Positions 7,819 through 16,213 of a stretch of 41,875 nucleotides of DNA are shown piece after piece. The DNA lies in contig JAFQKO010000007.1 of NCBI GenBank assembly GCA_017396865.1, forward strand, positions 1 through 41,875. The letters run 5' to 3'. The position numbers and the translations under genes are program-made. Position 1 is the stretch's first letter; each line of letters opens with the position of its first letter. A model generated the notes under the pieces. It was not told the origin of the DNA, searched no databases, and saw nothing but the letters and a program-made list of their open reading frames with translations. This DNA is from Clostridia bacterium (GTDB taxonomy: Bacteria > Bacillota_A > Clostridia > Oscillospirales > QAKW01).

Positions 7819-8889
7819 TTGAATCGAGTAACCTCATTTTTAAAGAAGAAGGATATAGAGATTTCTTGGCGTCGGTATTTTATCGATGCCATGAGCGGTA
7901 TGGCGCAGGGTCTTTTCTGCTCTCTGCTGATCGGCACTATTTTGGATACGATCGGCACCTTGAGCGGGTGGGGCTTTTTTAATGAGATCGGCGGCTATGC
8001 CAAGGCGATGGCCGGCCCTGCTATGGCGGTGGCGATCGGCTATGCGCTGAAGGCACCGAATCTGGTGCTGTTTTCGCTGCTTGCAGTCGGGCAGGCCTCG
8101 AATGTGCTGGGCGGCGCAGGCGGCCCCCTGGCAGTCTTGCTGATCGCCATCGTGGCGGCAGAGTGCGGCAAGCTGATCTCAAAGGAAACAAAGATCGATA
8201 TTTTGGTCACTCCGCTGGTAACGATTTTGGTCGGCTGCGGGCTGGCAAAGCTGGTTGCGCCCTATATCGGCCAAGGTGCGGAGGCCTTCGGTAATCTGAT
8301 TATGTGGGCTACCGAGCTGCAGCCGCTGCTGATGGGTATTCTGGTTTCGGTGTTGGTCGGCATTGCGCTGACGCTGCCGATCTCCAGCGCCGCCATCTGC
8401 GCCTCCCTTGGCTTGGTTGGCTTGGCGGGCGGTGCGGCGGTTGCGGGCTGCTGCGCCCAGATGGTCGGCTTCGCTGTGATGAGCTTTAAGGAAAACCGCT
8501 GGGGCGGCTTGGTTTCGCAGGGAATCGGTACCTCCATGCTGCAGATGGGCAATATTGTGCGCAATCCGCGCATCTGGATTCCGCCTATCGTTGTTTCGGC
8601 CATCACAGGCCCGCTCGCTACCTGCATTTTCAAGCTGCAGATGAATGGCGCGCCGGTCTCCTCCGGTATGGGTACCTGCGGCTTTGTGGGTCAGATCGGT
8701 GTGCTCACCGGCTGGGTCAATCCGTCTGAGGCGGCGATTAATAACGGAGCTACAGCCATGCAGGCAGGCTGGTTCGATTATTTCGGCCTTGTGATGATCT
8801 GCTTTGTGCTGCCCGCCGTTTTGACCCCGTTGATCGGTTACCTGCTGCGTAAGCTCGGCTGGATCAAGGAAAATGATTTGAAATTATAA
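7819..8889 (+). CDS. PTS-EIIC-like membrane transporter (PTS_EIIC_2 family), orphan
   Basis: The product (356 residues from the TTG at 7819) is a polytopic membrane protein of about eight to ten hydrophobic helices rich in Gly and Ala, matching the PTS_EIIC_2 family found in Firmicutes, for example in MSGMAQGLFCSLLIGTILDT and the Gly-rich ISSAAICASLGLVGLAGG. The upstream ATG at 7792 overlaps the -10 box and cannot be on the mRNA; the TTG has the site AAGAAGGGGG eight bases before it. No EIIA or EIIB domain or gene is nearby, so phosphotransferase activity is doubtful and the substrate is unknown. A glucosyltransferase-like gene follows after eight bases in the same operon. Confidence 0.8.
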   Translation: MNRVTSFLKKKDIEISWRRYFIDAMSGMAQGLFCSLLIGTILDTIGTLSGWGFFNEIGGYAKAMAGPAMAVAIGYALKAPNLVLFSLLAVGQASNVLGGAGGPLAVLLIAIVAAECGKLISKETKIDILVTPLVTILVGCGLAKLVAPYIGQGAEAFGNLIMWATELQPLLMGILVSVLVGIALTLPISSAAICASLGLVGLAGGAAVAGCCAQMVGFAVMSFKENRWGGLVSQGIGTSMLQMGNIVRNPRIWIPPIVVSAITGPLATCIFKLQMNGAPVSSGMGTCGFVGQIGVLTGWVNPSEAAINNGATAMQAGWFDYFGLVMICFVLPAVLTPLIGYLLRKLGWIKENDLKL

Positions 8890-8897
8890 GGAGAAGT

Positions 8898-10454
8898 ATG
8901 ATGGCGGAAAATCATGCGCTTCAATATTGGTATGAGAAACTAAAAAAATATTTTTCCCGCAGAGATGCATTGGTGTTCGCGATCGCCTTTGTTACGGCTC
9001 TTTTGGTTCATTTCTTCGGATTTACCGATAAATATATCAACCACGACGACGTGGACGGCCTCTATTCCAACTGCGATTTTGCGCTGGCCTCGGGCCGATG
9101 GTTTTTGCAGGCGGTTCACGCTCTGACAGGGAATATCAGCAGCTCTTGGCTGAACGGTCTGCTGGGCTCCTTCAGCCTGGCGGCTTCGTCGATGCTGGTG
9201 GTCAAGCTGTTTCGGATCACTCGTCTGCTGCCTGCCTTTCTGCTGAGCCTTTGCATGATCGCCTTCCCGACGGTCGCTTCCACCTATTCCTATATGTTTT
9301 CCTCGGGCGCTTACCTTTTCGCAATGCTGATGGCGGTGGCGGGCGTCTGCTGCGTGCGGATGGAAAAGCCGCTTTCGCTGGCGGTCGGCGTGGTTCTGCT
9401 GGCCCTCTCAATGGGCTGCTATCAGGCATATTTCTGCTTGGCGGCGCTGCTTTTGGTGATGCTGTTGATCTGCGATCTCTGCAATAACCGCTGGGAAGGT
9501 CGCTTCAAGCCGTTTGCGGTAACTGCCCTGAAGTATCTGGGTGCGCTGGCACTGGGCTTGGCGGTCTATTACGTTGTTTTGCAGATTTTGCTTAAAGTTA
9601 CCGGTACCGTCCTGACCGAGTATCAGGGGATCAGCGGAATGGGGCAGATTACGCTGCCGATCCTGCTGCGCCGTATTCAAACAGCCTATCGGAGCTATTG
9701 CGATTTCATCGGAAATAAGCTGTTCCCGATCTTTGGCGGGTATTTTCCGATTTTAGCGGTTCTTTCGCTGCTGGTCGGTCTGGCGACCGTTGTTATCTGT
9801 GTGATACGAAAAAAGGTGTATCGCCAATGGGTATCGATGGTATTTTTGGTGATCCTGCTGGCGGTTTTCCCGTTGGCCGGCAGCCTGATCTATCTGATGA
9901 CCGAGGTGGATATCCATCTGCTGATGATCTATCCGATGGTCTTTTCGTTGCTGCTGCCCTGCTTTGCGCTTGAGCATCTGCGCTTGCCGAAGGGGCGGTG
10001 GCTGCGACGGGGTGCGGCGGCCATGACGCTGCTGCTGATCCTGCTGCAGAGCGTCATTGCCCATGAGCTGGTCTTTGTTACCAACCGTGCCTATTTCGCC
10101 ATGGATATTACCTACGAAAACGTCTATGCTTATTATTTGAAGCTCTCGGCTAAGATCGAGCTGACCGAGGGCTATCAAAAGGATACCCCCGTTGCATTGA
10201 TCGGCACGCAAACGATGGATAATTACGTTCCCGATCCCGGAATGACCGGTGTGCTGGTGGGGGATGCGGCGTTGAACATCTATTCCTACGACCGAATTTT
10301 TGCCTATTACATGGGCACCTCCTATCGGTTTGCCTCCGGTGAGGTCAAGCAGGCGCTGATGCAAACCGAGGAATATCAGGCGATGCCCTGCTATCCTGCG
10401 GCGGGCTCGATCCGCATGATCGACGGCGTAATTACCGTCAAAATGAGCCAATAA
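8898..10454 (+). CDS. GtrII-like membrane glucosyltransferase
   Basis: The 518-residue protein has about eleven hydrophobic helices after a short cytoplasmic N-terminus. The acidic pair in YINHDDVDGLY just after the first helix, followed by ASGRWFLQA, is characteristic of the Glucos_trans_II (GtrII-like) GT-C family, which transfers sugars from lipid-linked donors outside the membrane. The C-terminal 120 residues look soluble and probably extracytoplasmic. An AAGGAG site overlaps the stop of the upstream gene; it is four bases from the first ATG (8898) and seven from the second (8901), so the protein may start one residue later. Substrate and acceptor (teichoic acid, polysaccharide or protein) are unknown. 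Confidence 0.65.
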   Translation: MMAENHALQYWYEKLKKYFSRRDALVFAIAFVTALLVHFFGFTDKYINHDDVDGLYSNCDFALASGRWFLQAVHALTGNISSSWLNGLLGSFSLAASSMLVVKLFRITRLLPAFLLSLCMIAFPTVASTYSYMFSSGAYLFAMLMAVAGVCCVRMEKPLSLAVGVVLLALSMGCYQAYFCLAALLLVMLLICDLCNNRWEGRFKPFAVTALKYLGALALGLAVYYVVLQILLKVTGTVLTEYQGISGMGQITLPILLRRIQTAYRSYCDFIGNKLFPIFGGYFPILAVLSLLVGLATVVICVIRKKVYRQWVSMVFLVILLAVFPLAGSLIYLMTEVDIHLLMIYPMVFSLLLPCFALEHLRLPKGRWLRRGAAAMTLLLILLQSVIAHELVFVTNRAYFAMDITYENVYAYYLKLSAKIELTEGYQKDTPVALIGTQTMDNYVPDPGMTGVLVGDAALNIYSYDRIFAYYMGTSYRFASGEVKQALMQTEEYQAMPCYPAAGSIRMIDGVITVKMSQ

Positions 10455-10467
10455 TTGAATAAAAACA

Positions 10468-10500
10468 GAAAAAAGAGTCGATTTTATCGACTCTTTTTTT
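10468..10500 (+). terminator. Intrinsic terminator after the glucosyltransferase gene
   Basis: The stem AGAGTCGAT/ATCGACTCT is extended by A-T pairs, has a 3-base T loop and is followed by a run of T. Confidence 0.9.
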
Positions 10501-10534
10501 ATTTTAAAAAATCATACTTTTTTATGAAATACTA

Positions 10535-10562
10535 TTGATTTTTTCTATTTTTTTGGTATAAT
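10535..10562 (+). promoter_or_regulatory. Promoter of the dcw cluster
   Basis: TTGATT (10535-10540) and an extended -10 TGGTATAAT (TATAAT at 10557-10562) are separated by 16 bases. The MraZ boxes begin eight bases downstream, at about the transcription start. Confidence 0.85.
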
Positions 10563-10569
10563 TTATATC

Positions 10570-10610
10570 AAGTGGAGTCTAAATGGAGTCCAAGTGTGTA
10601 TTAAGTGGAG
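10570..10610 (+). promoter_or_regulatory. MraZ operator: four 11-bp-spaced direct repeats
   Basis: AAGTGGAG (10570), AAATGGAG (10581), AAGTGTGT (10592) and AAGTGGAG (10603) recur at exactly 11-bp intervals between the -10 box and the mraZ ribosome binding site. MraZ is known to bind short GTG-containing direct repeats in its own promoter region with helical-turn spacing and to repress or modulate the dcw operon. A further partial copy (TTGGAG, 10615) follows out of phase. Confidence 0.85.
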
Positions 10611-10637
10611 GATTTTGGAGAGAAAGGAGGCGCAAAC

Positions 10638-11063
10638 ATGGCTTATCTGACCGGTTATTATGAAAATTTTGTCGATGAGAAGGGCAGAGTGATCATGCCG
10701 AAGAAGCTCAAGGAGCTGATGGGCAGCGATCTGGTGCTGACGCACGGTCTGGATGAGTGCGTGTGGGTGCTTACGCGGGAGGCCTGGAGCGAGCTGGAAG
10801 GCAAGCTGAGCGCATTACCGATCTCCAAGGGCAGAAAGATTGCCACCTTCTTCAATACTTATAAAACCGACGTTTCTGCCGATAAGCAGGGCAGAATGCA
10901 GTTGCCCATCTCCTTGCGTCGCATCGCGGGCATTGAGGGAAATGCTGTGATCATCGGCAACGGCAATCGGGTTGAGATCTGGAATCCCGAGCGGTTCAAT
11001 GCGATGGAGCAGGATCTGGATACCGAGAGCATTGTTGCTTCGATGGATGAGCTGGGCTTCTGA
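10638..11063 (+). CDS. mraZ: MraZ transcriptional regulator
   Basis: The 141-residue protein carries two SpoVT/AbrB-type half domains with the MraZ signatures DEKGRVIMPKKLKE (about 15-28) and DKQGRMQLPISLR (about 83-95). Members form ring-shaped oligomers that bind direct repeats upstream of the dcw operon. The ATG at 10638 was chosen because AGAAAGGAGG ends seven bases before it; an in-frame GTG at 10605 lies inside an operator repeat. It opens the division and cell-wall operon and overlaps rsmH by one base (TGATG), indicating translational coupling. Confidence 0.97.
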   Translation: MAYLTGYYENFVDEKGRVIMPKKLKELMGSDLVLTHGLDECVWVLTREAWSELEGKLSALPISKGRKIATFFNTYKTDVSADKQGRMQLPISLRRIAGIEGNAVIIGNGNRVEIWNPERFNAMEQDLDTESIVASMDELGF

Positions 11064-11998
11064 TGAAGGAATTTGAACATTACAGTGTGATGGCGCAGGA
11101 GTGCATCGAGGCCCTTGCGATCCGTCCGAACGGAATATACGTGGATGCCACCTTGGGTGGCGGCGGGCATAGCTCGCTGATCGCCGCAAAACTGGAAAAA
11201 GGGCTGTTGATCGGAATCGATCAGGATGCCGATGCCATACGGGCGGCGAGCGCACGGCTGGCCCCCTTCGGGGAACGGTTTCGCGCCGTAAAATCCAATT
11301 TCTCCGCTCTTCGAAACGTGCTGGATGGGGAGGAAATCCCCGCCATCGACGGTATCATCTTCGATCTGGGTGTTTCCAGCTTCCAGCTGGATGAGGAAAG
11401 CCGCGGTTTTTCCTATCGCTTCGATGCGCCGCTGGATATGCGGATGGATCGGGAGCAAGCCCTGGATGCCTATCAGGTGGTCAATGGCTATTCGAAAGAG
11501 CAATTAACCGAAATTTTGTATCGCTACGGCGAAGAAAAAAAGAGCCCCAAGATCGCATCGGCCATCTGCCGCAGCCGTGAAGAGGCTCCGATCGAAACGA
11601 CCGGTCAACTGGTTGAGCTGATTGAAAAATGCTTCTCACCGAAGGAGCGCTACGGAAATAAGCATCCCGCCAAGCGTACCTTTCAGGCCTTGCGTATCGA
11701 GGTGAACGGTGAGCTTCGGATTTTGGAGCAGGCGCTGCGTGATGCGGTGGCTGTGCTCAAGCCCGGCGGCAGGATCGCGGTGATGACCTTCCATTCGCTG
11801 GAGGATCGCATCACCAAAACGGTGTTTGCCGATCTGGCATCGGGATGCATCTGTAATAAGAATTTACCGATCTGTGTATGCGGCAGAAAGCCTGTTGTGA
11901 AGCAGATCACCCATAAGCCCATCACCGCTTCGGATCGGGAGCTGGCCGAAAATAACCGCTCCAAGCCTGCGAAGTTGCGGGTGTGTGAAAAACTTTGA
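11063..11998 (+). CDS. rsmH: 16S rRNA (cytosine(1402)-N(4))-methyltransferase RsmH
   Basis: The 311-residue enzyme (also MraW) methylates N4 of C1402 in 16S rRNA using S-adenosylmethionine. The SAM-binding motif YVDATLGGGGHSS is at about 29-41, GIIFDLGVSSFQLDE near 95, and the family stretch AVMTFHSLEDR near 240; the Cys-containing segment near 270 and the basic C-terminus ending SKPAKLRVCEKL are also typical. The start overlaps the mraZ stop codon by one base, so the two are probably co-translated. Confidence 0.97.
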   Translation: MKEFEHYSVMAQECIEALAIRPNGIYVDATLGGGGHSSLIAAKLEKGLLIGIDQDADAIRAASARLAPFGERFRAVKSNFSALRNVLDGEEIPAIDGIIFDLGVSSFQLDEESRGFSYRFDAPLDMRMDREQALDAYQVVNGYSKEQLTEILYRYGEEKKSPKIASAICRSREEAPIETTGQLVELIEKCFSPKERYGNKHPAKRTFQALRIEVNGELRILEQALRDAVAVLKPGGRIAVMTFHSLEDRITKTVFADLASGCICNKNLPICVCGRKPVVKQITHKPITASDRELAENNRSKPAKLRVCEKL

Positions 11999-12015
11999 GA
12001 AAGAAGGAAGACCGC

Positions 12016-12402
12016 ATGAAAAAATTGAATCTTCGGGGTATGCGCTGGGGCGTGATCCTCTGTGTGCTCGCCTTTGTGCTGCTCAGCGGCTATCTTCTGT
12101 ATAGCTATATCACTCTGAATGAGGTCAATAGCGAGCTGCTGGCTGCGCAGAAGGAACTCACCCGTCTGGAGGGCGAGGAAGGCTCCCTGCAGGTAGCGCT
12201 GGAAAGTAAAACGCCCATGGAAGAAGTGGAACGGATCGCCACCGAAGAGCTCGGCATGGTAAAGCTCGAAGGCTATCAGGTGCAGGTCATTAATCTGCAG
12301 ACCGACGACGAGGTTAAAATCGTGCAGGATGAATCCCAAAGCGGCAGCTGGCTGGACGGTGTTGTCGAGCAGTTCAATATTCTTTGGGAATATTTGAGCT
12401 AA
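12016..12402 (+). CDS. ftsL: Cell division protein FtsL-like
   Basis: The 128-residue bitopic protein has a short basic cytoplasmic segment, one TM helix (about 10-32) and a coiled coil (about 40-75, NEVNSELLAAQKELTRLEGEE), followed by a conserved region around VERIATEELGM. Size, topology and position between rsmH and the penicillin-binding protein gene identify FtsL, a partner of DivIB and DivIC at the septum. The ATG at 12016 follows GAAGGAAG at good spacing; a TTG seven codons upstream overlaps the rsmH stop and is less likely. The acidic C-terminus is longer than in many FtsL proteins. Confidence 0.85.
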   Translation: MKKLNLRGMRWGVILCVLAFVLLSGYLLYSYITLNEVNSELLAAQKELTRLEGEEGSLQVALESKTPMEEVERIATEELGMVKLEGYQVQVINLQTDDEVKIVQDESQSGSWLDGVVEQFNILWEYLS

Positions 12403-12522
12403 CGTTTAATAGGATGAAAAGTGAAACGAGAGTGGGAATTTTTTCTTGCTCTCATTTTGCGCTTTATATGGAGCGAAAATTTGGCGAGATTTTGTAGAAG
12501 AAGAGAAGGAGAGAAGGCATAG

Positions 12523-14769
12523 ATGGGCAAGGGACCGAGCAAATCGATGGTGCAAAGAGGTACGTTTCTGCTGGGCGTGTTCGTTGTTGCGTTGCTGCTT
12601 TGGCTGGCGGGCTGGCTGGTGAAATATCAGATCATCGACTATGATTTTTACCAAGCGAAGGCGATCGGCCAGCAAACGATGGATACAACGCTTTCTGCCG
12701 GTCGCGGCACGATCTATAGCCGAAATTATACCCCGCTGGCGGTCTCTGCTTCGGTGGAAACGGTGTATATTGCGCCCAATACCATCGATCAAGAGGATGA
12801 GGAATATTGCCGCCTGATCGCCTCCGGCCTTTCGAAGATTTTAGGTGTGGAGGAGGAAACGATCTACGCCAAAACCCAAAAAACCAATTATTATGAGCTG
12901 GTGAAGCGCCGTGTGGAGAGCAACGTTGCCGATCAGGTGCGTGCCTTTATCGAGGAAAACGATATCGAGGGCGTTCATCTGGTGGAGGATACCAAGCGGT
13001 ATTATCCCAACGGCAGCCTGGCCTGTCATATTCTCGGCTATACCGGTACCGATAACGTTGGTCTGGACGGCGTGGAGGATATCTACAATGAGTATCTTCA
13101 GGGCACCTCGGGTAAGCTGATCACCGCAAAAAATGCGGTCGGAACCGAGCTTCCCTATGAATACGAAACCTATGTGCAGGCTAAGGATGGCCAAAACGTG
13201 GTGCTGACCGTGGACGAAACGGTGCAGTATTATCTGGAAAAGCATTTGGAAGAGGCGCGAGAGGAGCAGCAATGCCTCGAGGGCGCCTCAGGCCTGGTTA
13301 TGAATGTAAAAACAGGCGAAATTCTGGCGATGGCATCCTTTCCGAACTATAACCCCAACACCTATTTTGAGGTAACCGATGAAATGCTGCTGCAGGAGCT
13401 GGATGCGCTGCAAGCGGAGGGTGCCTCCGAGGAGGATATGAAGGCCGCCGAGGCTGCTGCGCGCAATAAAATGTGGCGAAATAAGTGTATCGTTGATACC
13501 TATATGCCCGGCTCCACCTTCAAGATCGTTACCCTCTCCATGGCCTTGGAGGAGGGGCTGATCTCCACTAACGATGCCTATGATTGCACCGGCCATATCG
13601 CCGTTGCCGACCGTATCATCCGATGCTGGAAATCGGGCGGACACGGCCATCAAACCCTCGCGCAGGCGATCCAGAATTCCTGCAACCCCGCCTTTATCAC
13701 CATCGGTAAAGAGGTGGGCACCGAGCGGTTTTATGAATACTATAAAAACTTTGGCCTGACCGAAAAGACCGGTGTGGATCTGAACGGTGAAGAAAGCGGC
13801 ATTTGGTTCTCCCAATTCCAGGAGGTTGAGCTGGCAACCGCTTCCTTCGGCCAGAACTTTAAAATCACGCCGCTGCAGATGATCACAGCGGTTGCCGCCG
13901 CCAGCAACGGCGGAAATTTGATCACGCCCCACGTGGTGAAGGAGATCACCGAAACCCAGGAGGACGGCAGCGAAAAGGTGGTCAAGAGCTTCACGCCGTC
14001 GGTGCGTCGGCAGGTTATTTCCAAGGAGACCAGCGATCTGGTCTGTAGCCTGCTGGAGGACGTTGTAACGGTCGGCTCCGGTAAAAATGCTTACGTTAAG
14101 GGCTATCGGGTAGCGGGCAAGACCGGTACCTCCGAGAAGATCGACCTTTACGTTGCCACCGGCGAAAAAACCTATATTTCGTCCTTCATCGGCTTTGCCC
14201 CTGCCAATGATCCCGAGTATGCCATCCTTGTGATGCTGGATACCCCCAGCAACGGCGAGATCTACGGCGGTATCATCGCCGCTCCCGTGGCGGGCGATAT
14301 TCTGAGCGATATCCTGCCTTATCTGGGCGTTCAGCCCCAGTATACCGAGGAGGAGCTGGCAACTCTCGACGTTACCGTTCCTTCTCTGCGTGAGCAGAGC
14401 CTTGAAAAGGCAGAGAAAACGCTGAAGGATAAGGATATTAAGTATGAAATCATCGGCGATGGCGAAACCGTCACCGCCCAGATGCCCGAAGCGGGCACCA
14501 CCATGCCGCATAGCGGCACCCTCTATCTGTATACCGGCGATGCCAAGCCGAATGCCAACGTCACCGTTCCCGATCTGGTGGATTACTCGGTGGCGGGTGC
14601 AACCAACCACCTGCTGCAGCTTGGATTGAACGTGCGGGTGGTGGGCAACGGCAACGTGGCAAACGATGCGCTGGTTACCGAGCAATCCCATGAGGCAGGC
14701 ACGACGGTGCCGCAGGGAACCGTTATCACAATTCGAACCAACAGCTCGGTCGGCGTATCGAGTATGTAG
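12523..14769 (+). CDS. Class B penicillin-binding protein (SpoVD/FtsI type) with two PASTA domains
   Basis: The 748-residue transpeptidase has an N-terminal TM anchor (about 12-33), the non-catalytic dimerisation region with GRGTIYSRN (60-68), and a transpeptidase domain with S331-T-F-K334, S386-C-N388 and K533-T-G535. Two PASTA domains follow (about 616-671 and 679-738). It crosslinks septal or spore peptidoglycan, normally with a SEDS glycosyltransferase such as the FtsW encoded downstream. In Clostridia this position is annotated either SpoVD or FtsI/PBP2B; as the only class B PBP in the cluster it may be the vegetative division enzyme. The ATG follows AAGGAGAGAAGG. The 120 bases between it and ftsL hold no convincing promoter or terminator. 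Confidence 0.93.
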   Translation: MGKGPSKSMVQRGTFLLGVFVVALLLWLAGWLVKYQIIDYDFYQAKAIGQQTMDTTLSAGRGTIYSRNYTPLAVSASVETVYIAPNTIDQEDEEYCRLIASGLSKILGVEEETIYAKTQKTNYYELVKRRVESNVADQVRAFIEENDIEGVHLVEDTKRYYPNGSLACHILGYTGTDNVGLDGVEDIYNEYLQGTSGKLITAKNAVGTELPYEYETYVQAKDGQNVVLTVDETVQYYLEKHLEEAREEQQCLEGASGLVMNVKTGEILAMASFPNYNPNTYFEVTDEMLLQELDALQAEGASEEDMKAAEAAARNKMWRNKCIVDTYMPGSTFKIVTLSMALEEGLISTNDAYDCTGHIAVADRIIRCWKSGGHGHQTLAQAIQNSCNPAFITIGKEVGTERFYEYYKNFGLTEKTGVDLNGEESGIWFSQFQEVELATASFGQNFKITPLQMITAVAAASNGGNLITPHVVKEITETQEDGSEKVVKSFTPSVRRQVISKETSDLVCSLLEDVVTVGSGKNAYVKGYRVAGKTGTSEKIDLYVATGEKTYISSFIGFAPANDPEYAILVMLDTPSNGEIYGGIIAAPVAGDILSDILPYLGVQPQYTEEELATLDVTVPSLREQSLEKAEKTLKDKDIKYEIIGDGETVTAQMPEAGTTMPHSGTLYLYTGDAKPNANVTVPDLVDYSVAGATNHLLQLGLNVRVVGNGNVANDALVTEQSHEAGTTVPQGTVITIRTNSSVGVSSM

Positions 14770-14785
14770 GAGAAAGGAAAAAATC

Positions 14786-16213
14786 ATGCTGTTGAGTACG
14801 CTTTTAAAGGGAATCCAAACGCTGAATGCATGGCAGGATTGCGAGATCGAAGCTATTACCTGTGATTCCCGCCAAGCCAAGGCGGGCACCCTCTTTGCCG
14901 CCATTCCGGGCGAGCAGGTCGATGGCCATGATTATGCCCAAAAGGCGGTGGCGCAGGGCGCTTCGGTGGTGTTGGCCGAGCGTGCGGTCGGAACCGCCGT
15001 GCAGGAAATTTTGGTGCCCTCCACGCGCGATGCATTTCAGCTTCTTTGCGCCAATTTCTTCGGTCATCCCGAGCAGGAAATGAAATTTTTGGCTGTCACG
15101 GGAACCAACGGCAAAACCTCTGCAACCCAATTCGTTAAGAGCATTCTGGACGGCCTTGGCGTGAAGGCAGGTCTGCTGGGCACCGTTTATAATCAGATCG
15201 GTGCCGAAACCCTTCCCGCCGCCTTTACCACGCCGGAGCCCTATCAGCTTTTTTCCCTCCTGCGCCGTATGAAGGACGCAGGGGTGGAAACGGTGGTGCT
15301 GGAGGTTTCCTCTCAGGCGATGGATCAGCGGCGGGTAGATAGCCTTCCCTTTGCGGTAGCGGGCTTTACCAACCTGACGCAGGACCATCTGGATTATCAT
15401 AAAACCATGGAAAACTATAAGGAGGCCAAGGCACGCCTGTTCACCATGGCGGAAAAAGCGGTGCTGAATTCGGACGATGCCACCGGTAGGGAATGGGCAG
15501 AGCGCTTCGGCGGTCTGACCTATTCGGCGCAGGGCGCAGCCGATTTGGCGGCCTCCGAAATTCAAATCGACGTAAGCGGCGTGCAATATCGCCTCACTTA
15601 TGGGGAAAAGAGCGCCGAGATCCGCGTATCTACCCCCGGACTGTTCACCGTGTCCAATACCCTTTGTGCGGCGGGTGTTCTGCTGCAGGCGGGCTACTCC
15701 TTCGAGGAGGTTGCGGCGGGGCTGAACCGAATTCCGAAGGTGCCCGGTCGGGCGGAGATCATCACCGAGGAGCTGCCCTTTGCGGTGATGCTGGATTATG
15801 CCCATACCCCCGATGCGCTGGAAAATATCCTCACCACCATTCGTACCTATGCCAAGGGCAGAGTGGTCACGCTGTTTGGCTGTGGCGGCGACCGCGACCG
15901 CACCAAGCGGCCCAAAATGGCGCGGGCAGCAGCGAAATACAGCGATTTTCTGATCGTGACCTCCGATAACCCCCGTACCGAGGATCCCGCCGCGATTATT
16001 CGGGAAATTTTGGTGGGCTTGGAGGGGAGCAGCGTTCCTTACGTGGTGTTTGAAAACCGTAAGGAAGCGATCGGCTATGCCATCCGCAATGCCCAAAAGG
16101 ATGATTTGATCCTGCTGGCGGGTAAGGGCCATGAGGATTATCAAATTATCGGCACAACCAAAATCCACTTTAATGAAAAAGAGATTGTAAAGGAATTTTT
16201 AGAGCAATGCTGA
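14786..16213 (+). CDS. murE: UDP-MurNAc-L-Ala-D-Glu--2,6-diaminopimelate ligase MurE
   Basis: The 475-residue ligase adds the third stem-peptide residue. The ATP-binding loop GTNGKT is at 106-111, the probable carbamylated lysine is K215 in YKEAKARLF, and DNPR at 394-397 is the motif that marks meso-diaminopimelate-specific rather than lysine-specific enzymes. The ATG at 14786 follows AGGAGAAAGG; an open frame continues upstream into the PBP gene but lacks family sequence. The gene overlaps murF by seven bases, implying coupled translation. Confidence 0.96.
   Translation: MLLSTLLKGIQTLNAWQDCEIEAITCDSRQAKAGTLFAAIPGEQVDGHDYAQKAVAQGASVVLAERAVGTAVQEILVPSTRDAFQLLCANFFGHPEQEMKFLAVTGTNGKTSATQFVKSILDGLGVKAGLLGTVYNQIGAETLPAAFTTPEPYQLFSLLRRMKDAGVETVVLEVSSQAMDQRRVDSLPFAVAGFTNLTQDHLDYHKTMENYKEAKARLFTMAEKAVLNSDDATGREWAERFGGLTYSAQGAADLAASEIQIDVSGVQYRLTYGEKSAEIRVSTPGLFTVSNTLCAAGVLLQAGYSFEEVAAGLNRIPKVPGRAEIITEELPFAVMLDYAHTPDALENILTTIRTYAKGRVVTLFGCGGDRDRTKRPKMARAAAKYSDFLIVTSDNPRTEDPAAIIREILVGLEGSSVPYVVFENRKEAIGYAIRNAQKDDLILLAGKGHEDYQIIGTTKIHFNEKEIVKEFLEQC

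Noticed and set aside
10605..10637. Longer mraZ reading frame starting at GTG 10605
   Set aside because: The GTG is inside an operator repeat; the strong AGAAAGGAGG before the ATG at 10638 and the family's usual length support the shorter protein.
12403..12522. Promoter or regulatory RNA between ftsL and the PBP gene
   Set aside because: Only a short imperfect GAGAG/CTCTC repeat and a TTGCGC without a matching -10 box are present.
14666..14785. Longer murE reading frame starting inside the PBP gene
   Set aside because: The added residues are an off-frame reading of the PASTA region; MurE homology and a good ribosome binding site begin at 14786.
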